Shown here: positions 35,457-47,042 of the stretch, piece after piece
Layout: every line of letters starts with the position of its first letter
Numbering within the stretch: position 1 is the first letter of the stretch
Source of the DNA: Lomentospora prolificans
Lineage: Eukaryota; Ascomycota; Sordariomycetes; Microascales; Microascaceae
DNA: 64,000 nt
Direction of reading: 5' to 3'
Assembly: GCA_029532625.1 (NCBI GenBank)
Contig: JARFXM010000008.1
Coordinates: forward strand, 2,852,001 to 2,916,000
Notes under the pieces: model-generated
Told to the model about the DNA's origin: nothing
The model's database searches: none
What the model saw: only the letters and a program-made list of their open reading frames with translations
Program-made: the position numbers and the translations under genes

Positions 35457-36333
35457 TTTTGCTCACGAATGGGACAGAAAACTAGGAAATCGGTCTTTGT
35501 TGCGGGTGAAAAAAGAGGAATGGACTATGATTTGTATATTTACCGCAAAACTCCGAGAGATCTCTTATGTGTTCCACGCGGAGAGAAGAGGAGAGTATCT
35601 TGGGGTTGTGGCCCACTTGCCGTCTGTATTCACTGGTCCCGATGTGGAGAGACTTGAGAAGCTTCAATCCCGATCACGGCCTGCCCACCAAGCGAAGTTC
35701 AAGCTCCTTGTGAGAGGGACCGGTTAGCCGGCTGCTAGTGGGCGGGCTGGCCACACGGCCTGGCAGCCAGGCACAACGAGCCCCAGAGACATTGTTGTGA
35801 AAGGAATTTGGCGCGCTAATTAGCGCCTAAATTTCTACCAAGGTACACTGTCGGTATTTGTTCGACTCCGGCCCTAGGTTTCTCGTGACTTGCGGCTTAG
35901 GACCTCAAACCCAGTTCGAACTGTCCTTTGCAGTGGATTGGGGAAAATTTTGGTGCGTTCCGGAGCGCAGAGAATATATCATTTTGGAACACCCGAAAGG
36001 TGAATGGCTTGCGCAACAGAATGGTGCCAACACGATCACACATCCGTGATGTGATTCTGGAAGTTGGTCCTTTGTTTCCGCATCATTTGCACATGACTCT
36101 AGTACAGAACACGATGAGGCAGTGTATATCCTCGAGGGAGTGAATAAACCGGTGGGAACAATGACGTAGCCCATGGCACGGTGTAAGATTAGAGATCGGA
36201 GCTACACACGGGCATTGCAGCTGTATTGTCATACAGGACACCAGATATAAAACACACCAGTAAAACACACGAGCTCTCTATTAAGCATTAATAAAGTTGA
36301 AGAAACAAACAGCTGACTTTATGTATCCCCAGC
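35457..36333. other. Intergenic, no gene recognised
   Basis: About 880 bp between the cupin start and the fusion-gene stop. No supported coding sequence; it should hold the cupin promoter. Confidence 0.5.
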
Positions 36334-38810
36334 TTAGTCGATTCGCCGAGCGCTCGACACATCTGGAACACCAGTTCCCTCAACTAACTTGCCACTAATC
36401 ACCTCGTAAACGGGGATCTCAGCCAGCCTCGAGATAATGTGGTGTAGAGTAGGAAGCGCTACCCAGTCCAATGGATCCATACTGAAGCTAGCCTTCTCGG
36501 CCCTATAAACTTTGTCCACTTTGCTGGGCACAACCAGGGCTTCCTGTGCGTGCGGCACGAACGTTGCGTGCTCCACGTCGGCCTTGCCACGGTCTCCGAC
36601 GCGGGGGATATACTTATACGCGAAGATTCCATCGTCGTCTTCACCACCAATCGTACCCTTTTCCTCGGCAGGATCCTCTTCTTTAAGGCCGTCTAGCAAA
36701 AAGTTGCCAAACGTTGCCCCTTGCCACCCTGTCTGGATCCTGAAGCTGTCTTTGTGGCGCCATAGGTCGACAGAGCAGTATAGCTTCGGCATTCCCAACT
36801 CTTCACGCCCGCTCACGATGGGGTCCGTCAAACTTTCAAAGAGAATTGGCAAGAAGGTGCCGTCCAGAACCTCGCCATTCTTCTGGACAAATTGCACTCC
36901 ATGAACGTAGAGGCCTATGTGGCGGTAGCCTGAGCCACCGAGCCATTCCATTCTATTCAAAGTAGTTTGAGAAAAGCTGGCATAGGCCACAGTGCCGGGG
37001 CTTTTAAACCGGAATGAGGTTGAAGGAAACAGGTTTTGGAGTACTGTGCGCGAAGTCTTGAACTTGATTGAGGCCGTCATGAATGTGGAATCTAAGGCAT
37101 TTCGTGGTACACCCTCGAAAGTCTGCCGAGGTCCAGGCATGGGCCCAAAGGATACCGGCATTCTCCAATAGAGATTGGGTTTTCTGGCCCAATCCCACTT
37201 TCGGAAGGCATTGGAGGAGTGGTCCCACTCATCATGACCAAAATTGTAGTTGGTATATTCCATCACTAGAGAAGTGGGTTAGATTTGTGATCCTAGTGTA
37301 CCTGAGTTTTTGTCACCCACTGTCCAATTTGCGTTCACTAAGGTCAAGGCCGGCAAGTCTTGAGTATTGTTGTACTTGATGGGCCCGTTCCATACGGAAG
37401 TTTTCAAAGAGTCGAAGCCTCTCAGGAACTTCCTCGGGCTGGACACCACGCTGAAGAACAACACCGAGAGAAGCTGCGTCCTCGATGGCACAACCGCCCC
37501 CTTGTCCTTGGTCTATATGGTGTCAGTACCGAGTTACACGGAAACTAGTGTATACGTTCATCGGAAACATACGCGGCAAGAAAGGATGGGCGGCGTCGCC
37601 AAGGAGAGCCAGACGGTCTTCAACCCAGGTCGAAAGATTATCCATATCGAGAAGCTCCCAGACTTTTAGCGAGTCCGTCTCCGCCTTGTCTAAAAGCGCC
37701 AATACGGATGGATGGAAGTTTTTGAAGACCTTCAGCAGACAACTCTTTCCTACAGCGGTGTTCCATTCTGTACAGGTTGTCATTAGGATTGTCCAGGCTG
37801 CCAAAGGCATATCGAACCAACTTACCGCCCTCGGCTGCCCCAGTCGCCTGGCTCTCCTCACGAGGATGGATGCACACGAAGTTGAGTTGTCTGTTTGAAT
37901 CGCAAGGATACATGACGATCCTCCGATCCTCTCCATACCAAATGATTAGTTGACCATCGCGCGTCACAAAGTCGCGCGTGATAGGATCGTCAAGAGCGAG
38001 TTGTCTCGGCACGAGGAATCGAAAGGCACTTTTCCCGGACGGCTTAGGTTTAATGTCTCCGCCAGATATTTTCGAACGACTAATGGACTGGATAATACTG
38101 TTAGCAGCGGACGTTCACTGGTATGTTTGCTTCTCCGTAGACGTTTACTAACCTTGACACCGTCCGCACCTAGTATCACGTCTCCCGACACCTTCTCCCC
38201 GTCTTCTAGGGTCGCTGTTGCTGTAACTGGGTCGACATGGGTGACTGCACTGGAGGTGCGAAGCTCGACGGGGATACCTGGGCCTTGGGTGTCGGTGGCA
38301 CGCCTCTTGAGCTCCTCGTGCAAATGTACGCGATGGACGAGAATCCACTCATGCTGCCAAATCTTATTCGCGTCTGCCAAATCCACATCCCGTTTTAGAA
38401 CATTGGCCTCGTCGTACTCGGTAACCTTGTGGCAGAGAAGGATCAGTGATCAGCATGGGCCGTTCAGACTAGAAGGCGAGAGGGTCAAGGCCGCAACCTA
38501 CTGATCTCATAAGAGTGCCGTTTATTTGATCCGCAACGATGCCCATTCTCTTTAACAAGCCGTTGGAGTTGGGCGCAATGTGTAATGCAGCTCCCACCTC
38601 GTTAGCGAAACGCGACCGCTCGAGAATTATGACCTTGTGCCCCTGCTGGCGAAGGAAAATGGCAGCGCTCAAGCCTGCAATACCAGCACCGACCACAACA
38701 ATGTTCAGGGCTCCTGGATCAGTCGCTGTGGCCGTGCCATTGGTACTGCTGTTTGTAAACATCGTGCCTGCCGTCCTTCTGACGTTTGAGAACAAATTGG
38801 ATACTGACAA
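36334..38810 (-). CDS. FAD monooxygenase fused to acetoacetate-decarboxylase-like domain
   Basis: One 720-aa protein in six exons: 38810-38502, 38425-38153, 38087-37826, 37767-37573, 37512-37321 and 37265-36334 (2163 bp, exact). Residues about 37-430 are a salicylate-hydroxylase-type flavin monooxygenase: VVVGAGIAGLSAA dinucleotide motif, VILGADGVK, and LGDAAHPFLPHQGQGGGCAIEDA. The domain ends YNFGHDEWDHS, the family's usual C-terminus. Without a stop it continues into an acetoacetate-decarboxylase fold (MPVSFGPMPGPRQ, then GREELGMPKLYCSVDLW, whose Lys is in the Schiff-base region). The last intron (GTGGGT to TCTAG) joins the two parts in frame. Hydroxylation followed by decarboxylation of a keto acid in one chain is an inference. 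The promoter is shared with the SDR at 39349. Confidence 0.85.
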
Positions 38811-39348
38811 GAAGAATCAAGACTTGGAATGATGATTCACTAGCTTGTTGGGCAGATTTCTTCAGGAGCAATGGAAGCTAATGATACTGCATATCAAATT
38901 CACCGACAGATCTCGGGGATGTTTTAATACCCCTAAGGAATTGTTGGTCCGATGCCCCAACCCTTGCCACTATTATTTTCTCCGGATTCCTGGGAGGGTG
39001 CGGTATGGTGGGGTGAGCTCTGGAACCGCGGACCATGCTGCTTTCGGCCAGCTCTCCGCACGCTCAACGTTACGTGGTTTCTCTCCCGGGATGTGGGGTG
39101 TGTACGGATGCGGGGTATGGATTCTCCATTGTTCGCTTCCGCTGAAAGCCTCGGAAAACACCACGCGCACCCTTTGCTCGCTTGGACAAGGCCTTGATGG
39201 GAGGGACAGCATATGCAGGTACCATCGTGTTATTGCTCAACCTGGTCAAACCTGGTCAATCGAACAGCACCTAGCTACAACGTCTGATACGAACCGCGTG
39301 TCTTTTTTTTTTTTTGCAACACTGGCTCTTGATACTCGCTAATCTGCA

Positions 39349-40278
39349 ATGTCTTCACCAAAGGTGGCTCTCATCACTGCAGCCAGCAGCGGCCTGGGTG
39401 CTGCGATTGCACATACCCTTGTTGTTGAACTTGGCATGAATGCAGTCATCAACTATCATCGGAATGAAAGCCGGGCCATGGAACTAGCCCAGAAGCTACA
39501 AGAAGAGCGTGCAGCAAAGCACAGTACCTCTGGAGGAGAATCACCGGTCGTCCGGGCTGTGCAGGCAGATGTAAGTAGCAAATCTGATATTTACAACCTT
39601 GTCGAGAAGGCGGCAGCAACGTTTGATGGCCGACTTGACGTGGTTATCTCCAATGTCGGGTGGACACAGATGCGCAACTTCTCCGACTTGGACGACGGGG
39701 TAAATGAAGATGACTGGGATCGCTGCTACAATGCCAACGTCAAATCCCACCTGTGGCTTTTCCATGCCGCCAAGCCCTACCTTGAAGCAGCCAATAGGCG
39801 GGATGAAGGCTCTGCAGTGTTTGTGAGCACTGCGAGTGTAGCAGGCGTCAAGCCTAGCGGAAGTAGCTTGGTAAGCTTTAGACATCTAACGCTGCATTCC
39901 CCTCTTCATGTCGTCTAACAAGCGCGACTCGATGATACTATAGCCATACGCGGTGACAAAGTCTGCGCTTATTCATCTTGTCAAGTCACTTGCAACTATT
40001 TCCGCTCCTTCCATTCGAGTTAACTGTGTCTCACCTGGAATTCTCTTGACTGTGCGCCTGCTCCAACCCCCCAGAAATACTCTGCCTCTGAAGCCTAACA
40101 ATTCTGACAGGAATGGGGCCTCTCTTTCCCGCAAGAGAGACTTGATGCGGCTAAGGCCGCCAATAAGCTAGGAAGATTTGCTACCGTTGAAGATGTTGCG
40201 CAACAAGTCCGAACTTTTGTTGTTTCAAGGACGATCACAGGCCAAAACGCCATCATTGATGCTGGTTTTAGTCTCTAG
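39349..40278 (+). CDS. Short-chain dehydrogenase/reductase (SDR)
   Basis: Classical SDR of 265 aa, exons 39349-39870, 39944-40051 and 40111-40278. The cofactor motif is TAASSGLG (residues 10-17), a TGxxxGxG variant with Ala for the first Gly. The NAG-like strand is ISNVGW, the active-site Ser lies in FVSTASVAG, and the catalytic YxxxK is YAVTK (Tyr176, Lys180), completed across the first splice junction. The C-terminus TGQNAIIDAGFSL is standard. It reduces or oxidises a carbonyl/alcohol with NAD(P). Divergent from the FMO-decarboxylase fusion across about 540 bp, which suggests joint control. Confidence 0.9.
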
Positions 40279-41071
40279 ATGCAATTAATGTGTACCGTTG
40301 ACCATAATAAACCCCCTTGTGGTTCAAAACATCTGTTCCTCTCGTTCTACACAGTTGGACTATCACCCGAGTTCCATACACGTTCCCTGAACCGACTGTG
40401 AGGCCTAAAAGGGGGAATACGTAGAGAGGGCCCGAATTTAGGCCGATAATAATGCCATGGGCCTGGCTCTTCTTCTTCATCTTCTTTCTCTTGTCAGGAG
40501 GCATCTATTCTGCCCGCCGGATACACTGAGCTGTTGGCCCCGGTCGTGACGCTTATCCACGCTCAGACCACTGTCAGTAAGTCCTCACCAATTCATGTGT
40601 TTTTAGATAAGGCTCGTAATTGGAACCAGTGACATGGCCCGCATTCTGCTCAATCCTCGGAGGAGGTCCCAGCGGCCTCCTCAGTAAACCGGCTTGCTGG
40701 TTTCGGATCCCCCCCTCCGATTCTGTGCTACGCGACGTCTGCCCCGCCTCCGCTGCCCGCTTTGCCGAAGTTGGATGTGCCCCTCCCCCGCCCCCGCCTC
40801 TGGCAAAGACTAGAATACCAGTGCGGGCGACTGATGACGCCGGTAACCGAGACAGCCGAGGCAGCAAGCATGTCTCTCAAATCGGCTAGCGCTGTTGACT
40901 AACAATAATTCTTACAGAAGTGACTCTTCATGGGCGTTTGAGAGCCGCCGTCATGGGGATGAGGGGCAGCCAGGTTCATATTATAATATAATAATATAAC
41001 AAGACAAATTCCAACCAATACCCCCCAACCCAGATAGTCCAACAATCTTTAGCAGTCCAAGACAGATCATC
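40279..41071. other. Intergenic, promoter of the dehydrogenase
   Basis: About 790 bp. Short GC-rich frames only; an AT-rich TATA-like stretch (ATTATAATATAATAATATAAC) lies at 40979-40999, just before the 41072 start. Confidence 0.5.
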
Positions 41072-42526
41072 ATGGCTCGTACCCATCTTAAGAAGGCGGA
41101 TCCTGGAGCACAAGAAGTGACGGGCAACCCGTCACTCGATGTTTCCAGTATTGTGAAGGGTGTCATTGACACAATCCGCAAGGATGGCGACAGCGCCGTC
41201 CGCCGATACAGCGAACAGTTTGACAAGTGGTCCCCGCCCACCTTCAAGTTATCCCCTACGGAGATCGAACACGCCGTTTCCCAGTGCTCCGAGCAAGTAA
41301 TACGAGACATCAAACAAGTGCAAGCCAACGTTCGGAAGTTTGCCGTGGCACAGAAGGAGTCTTTGAAAGAATTCGAACTGGAAATCGCACCGGGCGTTTT
41401 CCTGGGCCAGAAGAATAACCCGATTGACTCTGTTGGCGCGTATGTGGTATTACCTTTCAGTGCTGTCTGCTATATTCTCCACCGTCGCAGATTCTAATCC
41501 ATCCTTCCCAGTTATATTCCAGGCGGCCGCTATCCCCTGCTAGCCTCAGCACACATGACCATCTTGACTGCCAAAGTTGCCGGCGTAAAGAACGTGGTTG
41601 GGTGTACACCCCCCGCTTCGGGAAAGATACCCAATGAGACAGTTGCTGCAATGCACCTCGCAGGAGCAGATGAGATCTTCATTCTTGGGGGAATCCAAGC
41701 TGTAGCTGCCATGGCTGTGGGTACCGCAACCGTTCCCAAGGTCGACTTTATTGCCGGACCCGGTAACGCATTCGTTGCGGAAGCGAAGCGGCAACTGTTT
41801 GGAGAGATTGGCATCGATCTTTTTGCTGGCCCGACGGAGGTGCTAATAGTTGCCGACGAGACCGCCGACCCTTTTATGGTCGCTGTCGATCTACTCTCAC
41901 AGGCGGAACATGGCCCGGATAGCCCGGCTGTTCTTATCACTACGTCTACAGAAGTAGGAGAAAAGACAATTCGACACTGCGACGAACTTTTAAACGGATT
42001 AGTGACTGCTCCCATAGCTAGTGTTTCTTGGAGAAATCACGGGGAAGTGATCCTGGCAGGCTCAATCGACGAGGCCTACCAGATTGCGGATGAATATGCC
42101 TTTGAACACGTACAGATTCTCACATCCAGGCCGAGGGAGGCCCTTGAGAAGATGCAGCATTATGGTGCCTTATTTTTAGGACCAATGACATGTGTCTCAT
42201 ATGGTGACAAGGTAGGCCGCCCCTTTCCAGTTGATGCAAAACTTAGCAGAGCTCAACACTGACTGAGAACACGACAGTGCATTGGAACCAATCACGTCCT
42301 TCCGACCAAGGGTGCGGCTAGATACACCGGCGGGCTTTGGGTCGGAAAATTCCTGAGGACTGTCACGTATCAAGAGGTTAGAAACGCGGAAGAGAGTGGC
42401 AAGCTTGGTCAGCTTTGTGGGAGGGCTGCAAGAGTGGAACTCTTTGAGGGCCATGCGAGATCTGGAGATCTCCGTGCACATCTCTATCTCGATAATGAAT
42501 TCGACTGGATAAAACCGAAGCCTTGA
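41072..42526 (+). CDS. Histidinol-dehydrogenase-family enzyme, non-biosynthetic paralog
   Basis: 438-aa zinc NAD-dependent dehydrogenase, exons 41072-41439, 41512-42211 and 42278-42526. Catalytic and metal residues of the HisD fold are kept: QAEHG (Gln and His zinc ligands), YAFEHVQIL (Glu-His pair), GDKCIGTNHVLPT (Asp ligand) and ELFEGHARSGD (His near the C-terminus). The region after NHVLPT reads GAARYTGGLWVGKF rather than the sequence typical of histidine-pathway enzymes. In fungi histidine biosynthesis normally uses the multifunctional HIS4 protein, so this single-domain copy likely oxidises another 1,2-diol or amino alcohol to an acid; the bacterial sulfopropanediol dehydrogenase HpsN is a precedent. 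It ends the metabolic run. Confidence 0.87.
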
Positions 42527-45113
42527 ATATCATGGAGGTTGGAACGAGACGGCTAAGCCCTGATGTATTTTAGCCCGGCCTAGTCTTAGCCTACATTTGA
42601 ATGACCCGCACCTCCATCGCTACACTACTTTCTAGTGACGCTATCCTTGGCCTCCTCGTGATTGGACTACACTATCCGTATTATTAGATACGCCTTCCAT
42701 ACGTTCGCCAAGAAGGGTGTAGTAATATGGTTGATTGGGTTATGGCGCGACAAGAGACGTGGGGACCCGAGAAGCCGGGCGCGAGATTACGCGACTGATG
42801 AAGGGATGGATCATGGGGTATTCCACAATTCACGAGGAGATATCAAACGATGTGGTGCCTATATTCCGAAGCACCTGTCTTCTCTCCGTAGTACGAGATG
42901 ACATCAAACCGAATCGTGGCTACGCTCGGATTGTCTTTATCGTGCTCACCGCATACACCTACGTACCAGGCGTTGGTTATTGGGGGTCGAGCGACAGGTT
43001 TCCAGCTCAGGACGTTGGAAACATCATAAGCGGGGACCGAAGCTGGTTATAGCACCATCGGGCATATCGTCTCTATCGGTCCTGACGCAGCGGAGCTTGT
43101 ACCCGGCCGGCCTATCTATATTAACTGCCTCATACGCGTCCGCAATGAGCGCGAAGAAACTTTTTTTTCCATCAATATTCACGATGCATTCAGTAACAGG
43201 AGCAGAAAACTCATGAGCAACCGATGGCGCAACTCGGAACATTTACTAAATATTACGCTAAGGTGCGCATGGAAAATTGCACGCCCTTGGACAAAACACG
43301 GCTGTGCGAGGAACTAGAATGCTCGGTGTACGACCTAATGTATATAATCCAGCTCTTAGCACCATATCCGGTTTGAGTGACCTCAAAATTAGAAGCTGGT
43401 GAGACCGTTGGTGTGCAAGTTGCCTTTGCAATGAGGACGCGACTCATTGCCAACGGTAAAAACAGGGAGAAGTTACAAAACTTGAAGGCGCATAATACCC
43501 TCAAGAGAAATGCCAGATATCGACATTCGAGACTCAAGTCGTTGGCGGGGAAGAAGACCACAACACAACCGCTTTGGAAGCTTCCGGGACCATTGATGCC
43601 CTGTTCGATTCCACTCTGAAAACAGCTATTGACTCGACCCATACGAAGAGAGCCATCACTGCATTTTGGGAGAAGGGTCGGGCTTTTCGATGGGCGCCAC
43701 ACCTCGTATCTAGGTTAGAGAGCTCATGAGCATATAGTCTCACGCTAAAAGGTGTGAGTACATTCAAACCAACAAGAAAAGAGTGTACGCCAAAAAGCAA
43801 AAGACTGCGGTTGATACCGATACACGCCAAAGCAAAAGCCAGGCTTGTAGGCAAAAAGGAAGGTATAATAGTCTTGATATAAATGTTGCGAGAGGGCATT
43901 GTTTCGGTAAGGTAATAATAAACAACTCGTAGAAACGAGGTTAAAGTTGGCGGGTTGGTACAACGCGCTCCGTGCGGGTGTGAGCATACGGGCATCGGCA
44001 AGTGTGTAGTCTTCGTTCCTTGACATGTTATACGATGCCGTATCGGTGTATCTCTTCTCGAGGAGATATAATAACTAGCCTAATTCTAGTCATATACTCT
44101 CCGAGCTAAGAAGCAGGTGTTGGTTCAAATTGATCAAAGCAGCATTCCCTAGCATTCGCAACTTCAAAATGTTTAAAGACAGACACCACGCATGTTGAGG
44201 TGAATTTAAGCGCCAAGCAGCCTACCATAATGAATAATAACCCCCGACCTCTTTTGATGCGACTCTAGAATACGGCTCGCTGCGCACCCACCTATTCTAG
44301 TTGAGAATCGCCCGTAGAGCGGCTGATGTTTACTTTGATAGGAAGCTGGGCTTTAGGAGATGATGGGCTATGGAAGTCTAATACAGCAGGTGATTACCAG
44401 CGAGACGCATCAGCAAATAATCTTGACAGACTCCGGGTAGGTCCGCGTTGGAATGGCAAGAGTATCGTCATCCTCAAATTGCTGGTAAAAGTTGTCAGGC
44501 AATCGCGACATAATAATCGCAGGTGATTTCACCGCAATTTCCGAAGGAATTCCGCTCCTTGTCCTACCTTTTCTCATGAGGAGAGTGCTCCAAGGTAATA
44601 CACCGGCGGGGCTAACGGCATTTTCGGTAAACTCTCAGAGGAGAGAGAACAGCAGCCATGTGACACGCCTGTCGATGCAGAAGCGATACGTATGTTGCTT
44701 AGGAATACACGGAGCGGCGTTATGCGTGCAGGATGCACGCAGCGGCCGCACTTACTCCTCTGAGAAATTCTATGTAAGGAAAGTCGACTAGCACCACAGC
44801 CGGAAGAAAATCCGTCAGCTCCTTTCGGCCAATAAACTTCCGCACGGTGGGCGCGAGAGTTCCTAAACAAGTGTTCTCCAGCGCTTCATTCTCGAGGCGG
44901 TGCTAGCAAATGCTGTCAGCGGGATGTGGTTGGGTAGCCAACATCAGAGCAAAGCCTCTGCTACTTCGGATATATATAGTCATACCACCTAATATCTTCG
45001 TCAAGACACACCAGCTTCCTACCGGAGAGAGTATTAAGAAAGTCACTACTGCCCTGTCACCCTAATACATCCATCCATATTCTACCCCTAAGACGAGCGT
45101 CAAACCGTTCACA
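42527..45113. other. Gene-poor interval
   Basis: About 2.6 kb with no supported gene. Frames on the minus strand (43253-44001) show hydrophobic stretches but no motif. The right end holds the promoter of the 45114 gene, with a TATATATAG at 44971-44979. Confidence 0.5.
44971..44979 (+). promoter_or_regulatory. TATA box for the 45114 gene
   Basis: TATATATAG, 143 bp upstream of the ATG, followed by a CA-rich leader. Confidence 0.55.
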
Positions 45114-46337
45114 ATGACGGATCCAGGATTTGAAGTGGCCATCATTGGTGCCGGCCTCTCTGGCCTCACTCTTGCTCTCGCCCTCCACCAACAGTCCATC
45201 TCAGCCACTGTTTATGAGTCCCGGCCCGCTCCATTGAACATTGGTGGCGCCGTGATGCTCTCTCCAAACGCGCTTCGAGTTCTCGACGAACTGGGCCTAT
45301 ATGACGTTGTCAAGACTAAAGGCTACAATTTTAACACTCTTGAATACAAAAGTATTGCAGGCCACGTGCTGGAAACCCAGGAGTTTGGCAACGAGGAAAA
45401 GTACGGCTATCAAGGACTTCGCGTATACCGGTACGTCCTCATCAACGAATTGGTGGCCCTTTTGAAAGCAAAGGGCGTCAACGTGCAGTATGGCCGCAAA
45501 TACTCTCACGTTGTTGAAGACACCAACCAAGGTGTGACGTTCGCGTTTGCCGATGGAACAAACGCGTTCTCGTCTCTTCTCGTCGGTGCGGACGGAATTC
45601 ATTCCACAGTCCGAGAGTATTTATATCCCGACCTCAAGACCAAATTTGTCGGCATGGCCGGCATCACTGCAGCGGTCCCAACAGAGCAATTGAAACTTCC
45701 CCCGGGATACCACCTTCCAGTCACAATCATGTCGCCCCAGGGCGCCTTTGTCATCGCCCCGCAGCAAGTCGACGGCTCCGAGGTACTGATCGGCAAACAG
45801 CAGCAGGTGCAAGAGGGCGACAAGCCCGGCTGGGGCCGCGACTTCGTGGCGGACAAGGAGGGTGCGCTTCAGTTCTTACAACAGGGAAATGACCACTTCC
45901 CGGAATTTGTACGCAATGCAGTGTCCAACATTGACATGGACAAAGTCAACAAATGGCCTTTCTTCGTCGTACCTAGGCTGGAGAGATGGGCATCGGAGTC
46001 CTGGAACGTCATTATCGTTGGTGATGCCGCTCATGCCATTCCCCCATCAGCTGGTCAAGGCATCAATCAAGCCTTCGAGGACGTCTACATGTTGGCTCTG
46101 ATCCTTGGCCAGCGTGGTCAGGCTGCGAAAACACAGGATGCTCTCACGTTTTGGCAGAAATACCGTCAAGATAGGGTCGATAAAATCCTAGAGCTTAACA
46201 AACAAATCGACATGAGGAGGATGCCTAGCAGTGATGCTGAGGCCGAAGCGAAGAAACACGCACTGGAACTTGGATGGCTATACGAACCGGACTTCAAGGG
46301 AGTCGTGGAGGGCTGGGTTGCGCAGCGAAAGAAGTAG
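45114..46337 (+). CDS. FAD-dependent monooxygenase, intronless
   Basis: 407-aa class A flavin monooxygenase in one exon. Dinucleotide motif IIGAGLSGLTLALAL at residues 10-24, the VGADGIHSTVR (DG) motif near 160, and VGDAAHAIPPSAGQGINQAFED (GD motif) near 300. The core is otherwise complete and of usual length. It uses NAD(P)H to hydroxylate or epoxidise an aromatic or enone substrate; relatives include salicylate hydroxylases and fungal tailoring monooxygenases such as MAK1-type isoflavonoid/maackiain detoxifiers. Lack of introns contrasts with the intron-rich FMO at 36334-38810, so the two are not recent duplicates. Convergent with the NTPase at 46473. Confidence 0.92.
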   Translation: MTDPGFEVAIIGAGLSGLTLALALHQQSISATVYESRPAPLNIGGAVMLSPNALRVLDELGLYDVVKTKGYNFNTLEYKSIAGHVLETQEFGNEEKYGYQGLRVYRYVLINELVALLKAKGVNVQYGRKYSHVVEDTNQGVTFAFADGTNAFSSLLVGADGIHSTVREYLYPDLKTKFVGMAGITAAVPTEQLKLPPGYHLPVTIMSPQGAFVIAPQQVDGSEVLIGKQQQVQEGDKPGWGRDFVADKEGALQFLQQGNDHFPEFVRNAVSNIDMDKVNKWPFFVVPRLERWASESWNVIIVGDAAHAIPPSAGQGINQAFEDVYMLALILGQRGQAAKTQDALTFWQKYRQDRVDKILELNKQIDMRRMPSSDAEAEAKKHALELGWLYEPDFKGVVEGWVAQRKK

Positions 46338-46472
46338 GGGCGGGCAATGACGCAACTCGATTCAGACTTGATGCAAGCGAGGGCTGGGAAATGTGTAATA
46401 TTCAGTGAAAGCCCGAAGAATAAGAATCAAAGACCCGCCACACCTTCGACATCTTGTGTATGATCATGACCG

Positions 46473-47042
46473 CTAGAAAGTGAGAGTAGGATTTTTGAAG
46501 GGGATTAACGCGAGTATAACAGCCTGAATATAGTAACCTGTCCGATCGATCACGTCATCCGTCAATAAACCTACTGATCCTGTCTTCTGCTTCGAGTTCG
46601 ACCGCCCAAATACGATATCGTCCGCGTGTCCCAACTCCATCCCTTCCCGGACTAGCTTAGCTGTCTCCTCCGGTAGGTAATACGCTCCAGTACGCGCTTT
46701 ACCAGTGCGGCCATGCTTGTCTGTCACCACGATCCAGGCAAAGTTCCGAAGTGCCCCGCCATCCTCATCGACCCCGCCCTCAAGTCCAATCCAGTAATCT
46801 GCCTCGGGCTGCGCCTCGCGGGCATTCTTCACCCGGTTCTGCGCCCCGAGCAGGGTTTCGGCGTCGGAGAAGGGCTGCTCAGGAACACCAGACGGGACAC
46901 TGACCCCGATAGTCGTGAAAGTAGAAAGAGGGAACATGAGCGAAAATCCTTGGAGTGTCGCATTTATTTTGACAGGGTTTTTAGACGCGACTACCACCTC
47001 CAGAGGCGATGGCGGGCTCTTCGGTTCGGTCGGCGTCGCCAT
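46473..47042 (-). CDS. Non-canonical purine NTP phosphatase (YjjX / DUF84 type)
   Basis: 189-aa intronless protein. It begins after a Pro-rich leader with VVVASKNPVKINATLQGF, the conserved N-terminal phosphate-binding strand of the ITPase/XTPase YjjX family. GIEG-like WIGLEGGVDED and the ADDIVFGRSNSKQKTGSVGLLTDD segment with Lys/Ser/Gly complete the family signature. These housekeeping enzymes remove inosine or xanthosine triphosphate from the nucleotide pool in the cytosol. Ends 136 bp from the FMO stop. It is likely a conserved core gene inside accessory DNA. Confidence 0.88.
   Translation of the reverse strand: MATPTEPKSPPSPLEVVVASKNPVKINATLQGFSLMFPLSTFTTIGVSVPSGVPEQPFSDAETLLGAQNRVKNAREAQPEADYWIGLEGGVDEDGGALRNFAWIVVTDKHGRTGKARTGAYYLPEETAKLVREGMELGHADDIVFGRSNSKQKTGSVGLLTDDVIDRTGYYIQAVILALIPFKNPTLTF

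Noticed and set aside
43253..44026. Hydrophobic minus-strand frames in the 42.5-45.1 kb gap
   Set aside because: No family motif and overlapping alternative frames of similar length; not strong enough to call a gene.
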